Shown here: piece by piece, positions 48,072 through 61,249 of the stretch
Numbering within the stretch: the first letter of the stretch is position 1
How the letters are laid out: the number at the start of each line of letters is the position of its first letter
Assembly: GCA_027405735.1 (NCBI GenBank)
Contig: JAPEHQ010000003.1
Coordinates: forward strand, 434,001-498,000
DNA: 64,000 nt
DNA from: Mucor racemosus
Lineage: Eukaryota; Mucoromycota; Mucoromycetes; Mucorales; Mucoraceae
Direction of reading: 5' to 3'
Made by a program: the position numbers and the translations under genes
Notes under the pieces: model-generated
What the model saw: the letters and a program-made list of their open reading frames with translations, nothing else
What the model was told of the DNA's origin: nothing
The model's database searches: none

Positions 48072-51000
48072 CTATAAATTGACAACAACTTCTTCTCCTT
48101 TATTATCAGCCAATGAAGCCAATTTCTTCATACGATCAGAGCTTGTAAATCTTCTAGACCCACTTCTAGCTCTGGGTAGTGGCGGCGCCTCTTCCTCATT
48201 TTGTATATGTCGTAATAAATCTTCAGCCTTCACAACCATCGACTCTGCTCTTGTTCTTCTTCTTTCTCTTACAGACATTCTACGACTCTTTCTCTGAGAA
48301 GAGGTTGCAGCCATTTCTCCTGATCTTAATTTTTCTAATAGGTTGTCCATAATATCCTTATCCTCTTGATTTTCTGATGCACCTTCTTGAAAAGTATGGA
48401 TTAGTACTTACTAGTATATAAGTATGTTTGATTTCTTACCATCTTTAATGTCAAGTCGATTATTGAGACGAGCTTTGCGTTGAGCTTGGAATTCTTTAGA
48501 TTTCTCTGCTTGCTCTTTCTTCTTTCTTTGTATTTCAATATCGGATTTAGCTTTATTCCAACTAGATGTAAATGTTTGAAAGATACCAAAGAATTCATCT
48601 GGCTTCATATCACTGGCATCTTCACCGAAATATGAAACAACATCCTTATAAGCAACATCCATAGAGGTATATCTTACTTCAAGTTGATCAAACTTTTCAA
48701 TTGCACGATCACGGAAGTTATACATGACAGTTGCAAAGTTATCTCCAGGAATAGCTTCATATTCATTGCTGTAATGGCAATCAAGTTCATGGATTAATGT
48801 TTGAAGTCCAACACGGAGCTCATTGTAATCCTTGATCAAATCTTGGATGGTTACTCTACAGGCTTCCCCACAAAGCTCAAGATCTTTCAAAAGATTTTCG
48901 CTAATAGAAGGAAACTTTTCTTCTATTGTAGTACATAAAAAGTGCAGTAATGTGGTATCGTTACTAGTTGCTCGAGTATCTACAAGCTTATTGATACTGC
49001 TGATGCGAATACCAAATGCACCACCTTGGAAATTAGTACCGTTCAAAAAGTTGCCTACCATTAAAATGATCTGCAGGTAATAAATTAGTAAAATGCATAC
49101 AATTAAATTTTACGTATAGCTTACGTTTAGGAAATCGATAAATGATTGAGAATCCTTTAAACTTGTTGAAGCATCCATAACATTAGTCATGTTTCTACCC
49201 AATTGAGTGATACGTTCATGAAAAGTTGTAACAAAAAGCATATTAGTAAGACGTTCCTTGAATCTATCAATGGATATAATCTACAAATAGATCGCATTAA
49301 TGATAATGCAATATGAAATAGAGAATCTAATTTACCTCTGCACAGAATGCATCTGGCTTTGACAAACTCTGCAAATCTTCTTCAGAAGCAGTTTTCAAAA
49401 ATACTGATAATTTACCCATTTCATCATGAGATGGAGCATTTACTAACAGATTTTTCAACATGATCTCTGTACAAAACTTTTCATCGACTGCCAATATCTT
49501 TTTCTTGCAATCTTTGAATGGGATATTTTTGCATTTAGCAAGAATAGCAATACCTAGGAGGGGGAGAGGGGGAGAGGCTTACTGTTAGGTCAAATTGTAA
49601 CATAAAAATAAGTACACTTACTAATATTGTACGCTTTACGGGAATCAATAATGCAGATTTCCTGGCGCTTTTCTTTTATAGCCAAACGTTTGGTAGCAAT
49701 AACCTTTTGAGCAAACACTTCTTCCATACGATTGAAAATACCTTCTGAATCCAACAAGGATTCCAAAGCTTCTTCTTTTTCTAAATCTGCTGCAGACTTC
49801 CATAAAGTTGTGCCAAGATGGTTTGCATTGAGTTTTTGCCATTGTAATTGACGAGTTTTAACAGTTGGTAAATGTTTGAGATGTTTACGAGGAGCAAGCA
49901 TGTTCATTGCACCTGGTGCGCCTGGTGCACCTGGTGCATTGGGTGGAGGTGGTGCTGATGGTGGAGGCGGTGCTGGAGGTGGTGGACCAGATGATGAGGA
50001 TGGTGGTGGCGGTGGTGGTGGAATACTGGTTGATCCTGGCGGTGGGGGTGGAATACCGGTTGATCCTGGCATTGGTGGGGGTGGTGGGGGTGGAGGTATA
50101 GGTACAGCATCACCCATTACTGAAGGTTGTGGTGGAGGTGGAGGTGGAGGTGGAGGTGGAGGTGGAGGAAGTGAGGAAATACCGCCCATTGATGGAGGTG
50201 GAGGTGGGGGTGGAGGTGGAGGTGGAGATGGAGTATTGATATTATTGTTATCTGAATTGGGTATGCTTAATTGTTCAACCTGTTTAATTGAACTAGGTAT
50301 ATCTGGCTCTTCTTCATTGATAGAAGTAATTATTGTTGAAAGAATAGTATCACTATCGACATCTTCTTTGGTAAATGTATAGCTATTTTTCCTGCTACCA
50401 TTACTTCTTCTGCTACTAATTGATGTACTTTTTGTGGGTCTGGGGCTCTTGATGCTTCCATCTAATGAATCTTTGCGCTTACTATAAGTAGGTGGATCCT
50501 CTGTTGAAACCTGCTCTAGAGGAACAAGTGGTGAAACTTCAGTTTGCACATGTCTACGACGGTTGTTGGAGCGTCTTACGGCAGATCCCATTAGTGGCAT
50601 TGCACCTGGGAGGACAAATTCGCCAAGTCCACTGCTTGAGCCAAATTGACGAGCTAATTGACTCTTGAATTCTTCTGATAATCCCAATGCCATTGATTTG
50701 TGCTTGTTGGTATCATCCAATTGAGGAAGAGAAAATTCGGGTGTGTCTGATTGCGCTGTATCTTTATTGCGACCTTCCAATGTTTCTTGTGCACGAATTC
50801 TTCCAAATGCAGTTGCAATGCTCTTTCTAGATATAACAACATCTCCTTCTTTATTTGATTCATCGTTTCCACCAACTACTTTGGAAAATTCTTCCATTTG
50901 TCGTTCTGCCTTTTCCAAACTTGCATCATAATCACTTTGTAAATCTCTTAATTTTCTTTGAAGAGTTGAAATAGTATGGCGAGACATTCTTAGTAAATCC

Positions 51001-53119
51001 TCCAGTGATACGGTCTTTTCCTTGAGTTGTACAATTTCCAATGCATCTAAATAAAATATAAATATTAATTCAAACAGGAGTTGATTTTTTTTATATTACC
51101 TCCTTGATGTGATAATTGTTGTCGAAGTAAATCACGTTCTCGCTCTAAATCATCGTAATTTTGTTGTAATTCTTTGATATCTTCTAGTGTTGCTTTTAGC
51201 TGATCTTGATCTGCAAATTTATTAATTAAATGTTGAACAGTTGTTGTATAATCAGATGAAAAATCGTCTACTAATCCTTTATGGTCAAGAACTACTTGTG
51301 CCACCAAATTATCAATAATTTGAAAATATCTTGATTTGATGCCGGATTCTTCATTGTTGACTAATAGCAAATGCTGTAGACAACTCAAAAAGAAATCGTA
51401 ACCTCTAGTTCCTTCAACACTAGTTAAAATGCATTCAAATACATCTCTTGGATCATTTTGATCATTAAGGACATGTTCATGATACATTTCCATCACTTCG
51501 TCTTGATCATTTTCAGCTAATGTCTTGAATTCTCTTACTTGACGATCCACATGTTCATCGCATAATTCATTCATTCTCTCCATGACTCTCTCTAAGCCTG
51601 ATGCTGTCATTTGATTTCGAAGGTGGATTCTGATTTCAGGATCATCGACAACATTGATGATTGCATTGACCAAGATCATGTTGTACAACTATAAAACAAA
51701 ATATTCCATTTAATTATTGTCCTACTTGAAAAAGAAAAACTAAAACTTACTGCATATTCAGTTAATTGACCATCAGGTGGACCATAAGCAGCCATTCTTT
51801 TAAAATCCTCACTTGCACCAACCATGCTACCCATTCTTCCACGACCACCTAATGTAATTTCAAGATCTGTTAACCAAGCATCAAATCTACCCAATCCTCT
51901 TTGTTTATCTCGTAATTGATCCATGGCTTTCAATACTAAATCTTGACCTACAGGTACTTCATAATAACACATGAATACAAGAACTTCGCATACTAATCGT
52001 CGTGAATTGATTGATGGTGAAACAATACAATGAACAATTTGTTGTACACATTGTGGATGCTTAAGGGCCTCTCGTGCTCCCACCTGAAATTGTAAAATTA
52101 CTAAAATTAGAAACACTCAACATGTAAAAAAAAAATTCAATTATGAGGTGGTATATTTACTCTATTGTTTAGTAGCGCTTTGAAACATTTCAAAATATCT
52201 GCTTCGACTGAAAGACTCAATTCTTGCCTATATAAATTGATTATTATATTGTTTTTTGTGATCACATTATTGAAACTTTACTTGTTTGTGCTCTTGTTGA
52301 ATGCCTTTAATAATTCGGTGATTACTTGTAAGCCCTGCATATCGATGAATTGACGAACCCAGCTAAATTTCATGTTAATTAAGGAGAATATCATCATCAT
52401 CATCCGTAATCACTTTTACTCACCTCAATGGCATAGTTCTCAATCCAACTGCAAGATGTGATACAACCTTGGTATTGACACCTTTTGACATGTCTGATAA
52501 TTTTCGAACATAATACTCGGGCCCTTTACTTTCTGATTGATAATCTGCCTTCTTGTCTATTCCTCTTCTTGACGAAGGTGCTGCAGGTATATTAGTCTCC
52601 GATTGTATATCTTGAGCAACCATTAATCTCTTTTTTTCCACCGAGAATGAAGACATTTTTAATCGAGCATTATTATCATGAATACCTCTTCTCGTCTTTT
52701 TAGTAAACATGAAAAGTTAATATCATGTCAATTTTAACTTTTTTTTATATATAAATAATCTTACTAGCATTCGCTCGAAAAAATCTTCTATTTCAGCTTC
52801 AGTCATGGTGTCCACACTGGTATAATCACTATCAGTACTTGGTATAGAGGATGATTGTGAACTTCTTATAGAAGATGCGTTATCTACTAAGCGACCTATC
52901 CTTAAACTAGGTTTATAAACCCATTATGTCATTTATTGCGAATCAATTAGAAACTGTACCTGTTGTAAAATAATCTTCTTGATTAAGTGGGCTTTTGGGT
53001 GATTGAGGGGTGGTATGCGATGTTTGTATGGTATTTGTGGTCGTCGTTGTTTGTATTAAAGGTGGATCAATAATTGGTCGTTTTTTTCCTTTTGATTTAC
53101 CTCGATTGAAGAGGTCCAT
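48072..53119 (-). CDS. Diaphanous-related formin (BNI1/SepA-like)
   Basis: Twelve exons (53119-52960, 52895-52765, 52695-52424, 52362-52282, 52227-52161, 52083-51751, 51688-51100, 51046-49622, 49553-49336, 49280-49125, 49070-48440, 48385-48072) give 1,458 residues, all junctions in frame. Formins nucleate and elongate unbranched actin at hyphal tips and septa. Order: GTPase-binding/FH3 region (about 75-520), coiled coil (about 505-590), poly-proline FH1 (about 816-921), FH2 (about 935-1370) and a DAD (MDNLLEKLRSG at about 1366, followed by a basic RERRRTR run). The GBD and DAD predict Rho-controlled autoinhibition. The exon 2 acceptor was chosen because nearer AG sites give stops. Whether other formins exist in the genome cannot be seen. 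Confidence 0.9.
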
Positions 53120-53367
53120 TTTTCAAGTGATTATGTATAAAAAGAGAGATAGAGAGATAAAAGAAACAAGAAATAGGGGGAGGGGTGGGGCTGCTACCAA
53201 TTTTATAAACATTCATTTGGAAGGCACCACACGCACACACAAACAAATTTAACAAAAATGAACCCCGCTTTTTATTTTTATATTGGATAAAATTACTAAA
53301 AAAATTATGGTTCCTGAAAAATTACATGTATTCAGACAAATTAACGATTGATCTGTTGTGTATGGCT

Positions 53368-54131
53368 TTATTGCTTTTGTTCTTGTTGGATTTTGTCTTG
53401 CATGACATTAACAATAGCTTAATATAATGGTTAGTTTGAATCAAATCACCCTATAAAAATATAATGAAATTACCTCTCAATGTGCTTTGTTTGTCTGTAA
53501 TGGTCTTTTCAAGTGTACCGAGATTTTTCTTGACATAACCAACTTTATCGTTATAAAACTTTGAAGCATCCGAAACAGACTAAAATACGAGATGATTTAG
53601 CAATTATTCAACGGTCCTCTCCCTTGAAACATACCTTTTCAATGTAATAACCTGTACCGACATCCACAATGACCTTGCTAACGTTACTTATTTTACCTGG
53701 AACATAGAGGTATAGATATTGGTTAAGGAAATATTGTATACTACTGTTAGATTAGTGAGCGTTAAAATATATAAAAAGGATATAGATGATGTGAGGGGTA
53801 CAAGAATAGTCTTGTCTATTCGATAAACGCGTCAGTAATCTACTCCTTTGACCCAGCATTTTACAACTTACCATCAGCCTTTTCAACTTTTAATGCATCG
53901 ACACTATCAGCACAATCTGTAAATCTTCCTTGAACGCTCTTGAGTTTGCTATAAGATTGGGTCAAATGGCTCAATTCCTAAATAATATAGAGAATCATTT
54001 AATACCCAAATTCGGCATTTCTCGGTTATCAATGGTGTAAAAAAAAAAAAAAAAACCTCTTCTAATTGTGTTTTGACTTGTTGAAGGGAAGACAAATCGA
54101 GGTCAGCAATGTTAACTTGTTGTTGAGACAT
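53368..54131 (-). CDS. GIM5: Prefoldin subunit 5 (GIM5), with a U12-type intron
   Basis: Six exons (54131-54057, 53977-53872, 53815-53784, 53709-53635, 53579-53474, 53417-53368) give 147 residues. Prefoldin 5 is an alpha-class subunit of the hexameric co-chaperone that passes actin and tubulin to CCT. Two helices flank the beta-hairpin segment TILVPLTSSLYVPGKI and the hallmark VIVDVGTGYYIEK; length is typical (140-155). The hairpin is only intact if intron 3 is removed as an AT-AC intron (separate entry). Intron 1 begins GT followed by a T-run of about 16, an unusually poor donor, possibly a homopolymer miscount. Confidence 0.92.
53710..53783 (-). other. U12-type AT-AC spliceosomal intron in prefoldin 5
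   Basis: The 74-nt intron begins ATATCCTTT and ends CTATAC. The 5' site equals the U12 consensus ATATCCTTT, and an exact TTCCTTAAC branch box stands 12 nt before the 3' end. Removing it joins LTSS to LYVPG in frame within a conserved beta-hairpin. No GT-AG alternative restores that motif. Splicing would need the minor spliceosome (U11, U12, U4atac, U6atac). Confidence 0.92.
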
Positions 54132-55607
54132 AGTGGTAAGGGTTATAAAGTATATATATACAACAAAACTGAAATACAAATCTTGCAACTAAAAAATAAA
54201 TTTTACTGCAATTTTGGCAGTCAGATCGAATTTGTGATTAAAGAGCTCATGGTCTTGTATCCAAACGATCTGGTTTGTCTTTTTCATCAGACAATATTAT
54301 ATACATTTCGTCATCTCGAAAAGAAATAGTCGCAAGAAACATTAGAATACTGCGAGTAATACTAGATTTGAGACTTCATAAACATAATAAAACCTCAAGT
54401 TGCTGTTGCTTGAAGTTTTTTTGTGAGAGCATTTCATGGGATAAAAATCTAGTTTTGCATATCTTGGCATTTTATATAGTCTCAAGTATAGCATGGCATT
54501 TTTTAGTTTGATATAAAATTATGAATTATTCATTTCCAAGAGTATTTTTAGATGTTATATCAAACTTTCAATATTCTTTTTTTAGTGAACTTTTTGAATA
54601 TAATACTCGTAATTCCATGTTTTCATAATTTTTTTTTTCGATTTATGAATTTGATACTTTACAAAACGTGTCCAATGCACTTTATCTTGTCTGGGTGCCT
54701 GATATGTCTTTAAAGTCTCGCTAAAAAGGGCATGTTGACTCGAAATATCAGTGAAAGCGGAGTTTTTAATACGTTTGATCGCAATTTTCAAATTTTCGAT
54801 TTCCTTTGACATTTTGAGAGAAATTCAACTTTTAAAGGATTTTTGCTCTAAAAACTTGATATATACATTTTAAAAGTACACTAATACCAAGTATGTCATT
54901 TAAAGTGTTCTATTTGAATATATTTTTTATTTTTAAATTTTTAGCTTGAAGTTTTCCGATAACTATGAAAATATGAGATTTTCGTTATTTTAGAAAAAGT
55001 CAAAATATTTCACTTGCAGACTCCAAATAAACAATTTTATTAGGAAGATAGGCCTATTTTAGTTATATGTCTCTAATATATATTATAGTAAAAAGTCTCA
55101 TTTTTCAAGTGAAAAATCAAAATTTGTTAAAATTTGAATTTTGGATGAGCAATGGTAAGGCAAAAATTGAGTTAAAATCAAAATGTGAAAAAAGTTGAGA
55201 CAATGCATCAGAAATAATCTATTAAACATCAGCAATCGTTTGGTATGTTTTAAAGTGCTTAAAACGAACAAAATCTATCGAAAACGTCAATAAGTGTACT
55301 AATTTTTGACGATTTTGGTAGTTTTTCGATATAAAACTTGCATTATTTGATATTGATGTAGGCTTTGGATGCGTTTTTTTGGATTTACAAGATTTTGCAA
55401 TTGTCTAGGAAGTTTGCACTACCAATTTGCAAGAGATTTATTGAATCTTCTTTAGACCCAATAGCCTCATTTTGGATAATATTTCCATAATTTATGGTTC
55501 CTTGAATAAGAGAGATATTCTGATAATCTGATATTTGAAGAAATTTATTTACTGATATAATTAAGGCCATAATGATGGAGGAATAAATATACGAGAGTTG
55601 TGTGTAA
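54132..55607. other. Gene-free AT-rich stretch
   Basis: The PFD5 promoter side lies at its left edge. Beyond about 54.35 kb the sequence has repeat-like A/T phrases (for example around 54640-55340), but I find no matching copy in the window and no coding frame I can support. Confidence 0.4.
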
Positions 55608-56839
55608 CTAATTTTGCTCGGTATTCTTCTTCTTGGCTAATGCTTCAGCTTTTTCAGCGAGATCTTCTCTCTTGGATTTACTCTTGCGATCAAAATAAGG
55701 CTTCACGTCTTGAGCAGTAACTCTCCGACCATAGCGCTTTTCAAGTTCAAGAAATCGAATAAAGCATTTTAGTTAGTTACACAGTTATCCCAAATAGCAG
55801 CACTATTTTCTTGCCATTTGAAACGAACTTGAAAGTCAACACCGCCACTGATATGATCATAGACATAATTAAGAACGAGATCTGATTCACGCTTGCTGAG
55901 ACCAACAATGTAACGAGTGAAATTAGGTTGAACAAAGAGAGTCTTCCAACCAGTAACGGGATGAGTACGAACAACAGGATGAACATGAGTCCAATTCTTG
56001 CGACGAATAGTATGACTGTAATAGAGTACTTCATCAACTTGATGCTGGCCACAATGATAAGCTTCTAAACCTTCAACAAATTTTTGGAAAGCAGGTTAAA
56101 GTCTATTGTAAGCAGGATAACTTGAAGACTAAAGGGTATCATCACCATTAGGGGGGAGGGTGTCTAGCTTTAATATGGTAAACTCGGGAGGATGATTCTC
56201 GTATGTAACATCAGAATGCCAGCTATCAGCTGGTGATCTTTTTTCCTCAGTCTTGATGCTACCAACATATTTTCTATTCAAGATTTCAGGATCATAATAA
56301 ATAGAACGAACTTCAAGAAGACCAATAGGAAGACCAAATGTATTGTGAATATGGCTTATAATATCAGTTAGTTTTGTGAATGTAATATAATACATATTAT
56401 ATCTTACAGAGGACCAAAATGCCTGGCTCAACCAACAACTTGATAAGGGTCAATATCTTGATCTCTAAAGAATACAGCACCACGTTTAGCAACCAATAAG
56501 GCCAAACCATCTTTTTGAATATCAATCAATGAACTCAATTGAAGACCATGAACTTCTGTACCAATACTGGGAGTTAAATCAAAGATCTTTTCGACATTGT
56601 TGTAAATAGAAGCCTTTGCAGGGTTACCACGCTTTCCAGGATCTTGACGATCGAATAATCCGAGTTCAGAATACTAAAACCAATATGAATATTTATAATA
56701 CAATGATATGCATAATAAATCTAATAATATTTACCTTGTTTTCAGGGAAGATAACATAAGGACCTTTGGTGCGAGCAAGGTTTTGAAGGTCGAGTTTTTC
56801 AGTTTCTTGAGTGATAGCGTCAGTGTTGAGTGGAGCCAT
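55608..56839 (-). pseudogene. TauD/JLP1-like alpha-ketoglutarate-dependent dioxygenase pseudogene
   Basis: Exons 56839-56735, 56673-56408 and 56354-55608 read as a continuous protein of the Fe(II)/2-oxoglutarate TauD family (sulfonate dioxygenase-like in fungi). The metal-binding HxD is present in SWHSDVTYE. Four in-frame stops interrupt it: TGA 56428-56430, TAG 56129-56131, TAA 56096-56098 and TAA 55769-55771. The last falls in the VTN-x-NALFD motif where the distal iron-binding His is expected. No frameshift was found, and splice sites and the natural stop look normal. The gene therefore decayed by substitutions, probably recently. Sequence error at four separate sites is unlikely. Confidence 0.85.
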
Positions 56840-58467
56840 TCTTTGTTTGTATTCAAATAGATGTTTTTATTTTGGTTTATTACTGCAAATTAATTTGTTT
56901 TGCCTGGTATATGTACATTTGTAAGAATGGTTTTCCCGAAAGGTTCATCATTCTTTGCAAATGCAATGGAGTAATTACGCAATTATGCCATTAGCCTCAC
57001 ACTTGGATATTAATTGCTACGCACATTGCTTGCAATAGCTCCCTCTAAGAAGTATGATGGTTTGTTATAGAGAATGCTGGAAATGTATATTCAGTGAATA
57101 GATATTACAATGAGTACATATTAGCAATACAGCTATTAATGTATTATTTTTTTATCAATTAAAATTTATGTTGATTCAATAGCAATCAGGCTTTAACAAT
57201 TATAACTAAACATTAAACGCAACCGTTCTAATGAGAACTAACAAATATACACAAAATCAATTGCATTTTACAACTAATAAATGACTATTACAGTATTTTA
57301 TTATATTGCAGTAAGAGGGTGATACTTTATGAATATATGACGAGCAAGATTTCTGGTATTTCTCTGGAAGATAATGAGCTTGTGTGATACAATAAATTGC
57401 CTGTATTTTAGTAAATGGCCGTGTCTATGCAGAGTTGTGCATTATTGAACATATCTCAATTCAAAGATTAGATGATCCTGATGTAATTGCGACATGTACT
57501 TCTGGCAGAATTAGCATTACAATTTACAATTTTGAATCGAAGCGTATTACCTTAATTATAGTCTAAAAACTTTATTTTCCTGTTCTTAATTTTTCCAATT
57601 GTCATCACCAAGTAAAAACTATTAGCTTACCGAGTTAATTATTCAAGTTTCTAAATATTTTAATTGTAATTGATGAAATAGTGCTTAATAAAGAGTAGTT
57701 AATGGGTTCGGTATAGCTTTTGCGAAAGGTGTAGATATCATTCAAATCAAGGAGACGAGTGCTTGATAACTGAATATTCATCTTAAATTGACAACTGGAC
57801 GATTCTTTCCTTCTGTCTTGGAGCCAGCTCTCTTTTTATTTAATATAAGCTACGATTATGAAATAAATGCATTACTGTCAAATATAAAGCTAAATAAATG
57901 CTAAAGCTTTCAGGGAATTCTGAAACATTTAGTTTTTAAAGGATTTTTACACAAGCATTTTATGAGATAAAAGGATAATTTTGCAACCAAGACACTCCTC
58001 AGTACCTCAAGTTTAGGATGGTCTTTTTTGTTTTTTTCATGGAAGGGTTGATAATTTTTTCAGAAACAATTTACACAATCTGCCTGTTTTTTAATTCTTG
58101 GTAAATCCGACAAAGTAATTACTTTTGATGTTCAACATATCCCAAAAACAAAGAGATAAATACTAAACAATAAACATGTACCTGAATTCAAAATGTCAAT
58201 TGACTCTGCTGTCAACATACAGCAACTACAGTCAACTTTTTGACATGTCGTTTGAAGAAGCATGTATTCAACACATTTGTATAACCTCAAAAATAAAATG
58301 ATCCGATTTTTTTTAGAGTAATAATGTTTTTTTATATAAATAGCTTTTTTGATTTCTTTTTTCTTTATAACAAACATAACAAGAAAGGACGTTTACAAGC
58401 AAAAAATTCTAAAACGTGATATATAATTTTCTTTTGTGTGTAGTTGTAAATAATATTAAGATGTTGT
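56840..58467. other. Gene-free stretch
   Basis: This runs from the dioxygenase pseudogene start to the COX5 stop. It is AT-rich with no supported coding frame. Neither the minus-strand frame at 58132-58377 nor any other shows family features. Confidence 0.45.
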
Positions 58468-59143
58468 TTATTTGCTGACGACATAACCAGTTCCCTTGTA
58501 TCCTTCTGAGGAGATACCAGAGACAGGGTTGGAGTTTTGGCTCTTGAGGTACTCGTTGGTCTTCTCCTCCCATTCCTTGCTGACAGTATGAGGAGTTTCT
58601 TGACCTACATTTGAAATAAAAAAAAATTAGATAAAAAATTTCCTCAATCGATATAATCCCCCCGCTTTTAAATGACAAAAAAAAAATTGCCGTAAAAAAG
58701 TAAATCACCACCCCCCCCCCTAAAATAAAAGAAAATAAATTTACCACCAAGACGGATAGCATAGAAAAGAGCACCGGAAGCAGCGAGGACACCAGCAACA
58801 CCACCCCAGACCTTCATGGCATGACCAGGCTTGGTCAAAGGTTCACGGGGACCGTGAGCACCGAAAGCAATGTAATCTAATTGCAATACTATATAAATAT
58901 CTAATTGTATAAAGTAATTGTTGAATTTTACTTACAGGCAGCCTTCTTTTCATCAAGAGAGAGAGACTTCCAATCACCCTTTTGTGCTTCCTCGAGTTGC
59001 TTAGCAATGGTGTTTTGTTCAGCGGTGGAAAGAGTCTTCCAACGGGTTTCAATGTTTTGAACAGCAACATTGCTGGAAGCGTTACGGCGACCGATGACAC
59101 GGGCAGCACCAACACGAGTACGGATAGCAGCAGTACGAAGCAT
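58468..59143 (-). CDS. COX5: Cytochrome c oxidase subunit IV/V (COX5)
   Basis: Three exons (59143-58936, 58876-58745, 58604-58468) give 158 residues. An Arg/Ala-rich mitochondrial presequence (MLRTAAIRTRVGAARVIGRR) leads to a matrix domain with the family pattern ETRWKTLS...DEKKAAYYIAFGAHGPR. One membrane helix follows (about 92-111), then a C-terminal intermembrane tail. This nuclear subunit surrounds COX1 in complex IV. Codon choice is more C-ending than in neighbouring genes (for example AAC, CTC, ATC), as expected for high expression. Intron 2 is long (140 nt) and contains a G-run of about 10 on the coding strand. Confidence 0.92.
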
Positions 59144-61249
59144 TTTATTTATAAATTTAAAGAAAATAAAGAGAGAGGGGAGAGAGAATAAATAAAAAAA
59201 GAGATGTTGAAGGCGGTGTTTTTCTTTTTCACTCATGTTATTTTTTCGATTCCTTCTTTATTTGCCCTTTCACAGCCTGGGGTTAATTGAACTTTGCGAC
59301 GTCATTAGCTTTATTCCAATTTCCGATCTGACAGATGCAGCCATGCATTGTATCATAATGGTATATAGAGCCACATTGGTTTATGTAAATCAACCCAATT
59401 AATCTTTAAAATCATTTCATACAATCATTTGCTTCGAAATTTTCGGTTTTTTTATCAATTAAATCACAGATATATGGTTGCCTAGCAACTAATAGCAATA
59501 ATAGTAGCGCATATGATTTTGACAGCTGGTCAAATTTGAATTGTAATAACCAAACAAGAATGACAATTAATATACATTATGTAAAGTCTTTTGATCCGAG
59601 ATGACAATATATCTTCGATTTTTATTTGATAGCGAGATTCAATTTGTACACCTGATTTAATTAAAAGTTTTGATACCAAATTATAGGCATATGCATGCAA
59701 TAGATGGATAAGATTAGGAGTAGACGATATACCAAAAACTGATTAAGTAATCTTTGGCGAGATCATCATTAGGTCTGCTAATTATACGAAACGCACAAAA
59801 CACAGTTTTTTATATTGCTAAAACATGAGCTTATATCTCATCTCGGGGAGACGGTTCGACTAAATTTTCTTTTCCTAAAAAGTTAATTGGATCAAATGAA
59901 CGTGTCTATATATACAATCAAACTTTATGACACTGCAAAAGAAAAACAAAAGTCGAAAATTGATCTGAAACAGCTTTACGTTCATTTTTAAACGATTTTT
60001 TTATAAACCCATTTTCTTAAAAAGAAATTGGAATATATAAATTGGCATCTTGAATCTAAACTCATAATTTTCTATCTACTGATTATTAAATAAAAGCTGT
60101 ATATATCAATTATTGGAAATCACCATTTGGGTAGATTCTAGGAATTTCATGCAGGACGTAAAATTGCTTCTTTTTTTTCAAATCGACGATATATGCGATA
60201 AAAAGGGGTTTTATGCGAATTGTGTCGTTTTTGGGATCATTGTCTGTTCACAAATAATTTTTTAACATTGTTCTTATTTATATCCATTAATATCAACTTA
60301 GTTTTTTGAAATATCTTAATTTTTGATGGAGAAAGTTAAAAAAAGGTATAGAAAGTTGGAAACCAGTTTATAATGGCCCTTTAATTTATCGATCCCCAAA
60401 AATATACGCATATTTCTAAATTTCTCCATGAAAAATGCAGTTATATTTGCATGCAGTATCTTGATCTGTAGATAATTTTGTGAGTCAATGCCTAAAAAGC
60501 TAAATACTAAATATCCAAGCAGAGATCAGTAGAAAAACAGAAACCCCATAGTCTTGGTATAGGTGAACACCTCATTTTTTCAATAAAAAGTCCATTTTTA
60601 CTACAAAAAATCATGCTTTCCAAACTTGCAACTCTTTAAAGTAAAATTTTGCCTACTTTATAAGCTAAAATTAAATACGAAATCAAGCAATGCATGCTAC
60701 ACATCGATTAAAAACGTCAAATATGGTTCAAACCAGAATAAAATTCTTCGAAATACGTATTGCGGGTTACGTTGCACAAAATTCTTGAGGATAAAGGATG
60801 CTGCGTTTCCTTTTTTATACGTTTTTTTTTCAGTTTATCAACGCAAAATTGCATTGAACTGATATATAATATATCAATTTAACGAAATAATTTAAATAAG
60901 ATGGTTTAAAAGTACCATCAAATATCATTTTTAAAAGTGGAGGCTCCACATTAATGTTTGTCAGGAGTTAATAAACCTGAAACCTGCGCCAGTGTATTTA
61001 TTCTTTATTGTTAAAAAAGATCTTTTGGTTGAGGATGTGCTGAGACTACTCACCCATTCTCTCAAGAGAGGAGTGGTAGTAAGTAACATTTGAATATTAT
61101 CTTGTGTCGGTTTTTAACTCTTTACTGGTGGTGACATCTTTTTTTTCTTAGCCAAATGAAACTTTTTCATAAATCGGCACTATCCCAAAGTATATCGGTA
61201 TTTTAAGGTTGTAGACAAAAAGATAGAATATCTTAAATTATGAAGCTTG
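59144..61249. other. COX5 promoter side and gene-free stretch
   Basis: The first 250 bp upstream of COX5 hold GA-rich sequence and a GACGTCA box (near 59299). The rest to about 61.2 kb is AT-rich without a supported gene or repeat. The frame at 60626-60862 is not recognisable. Confidence 0.45.

Noticed and set aside
49876..50382. Glycine-rich plus-strand frame
   Set aside because: It is the complement of the formin FH1 poly-proline region.
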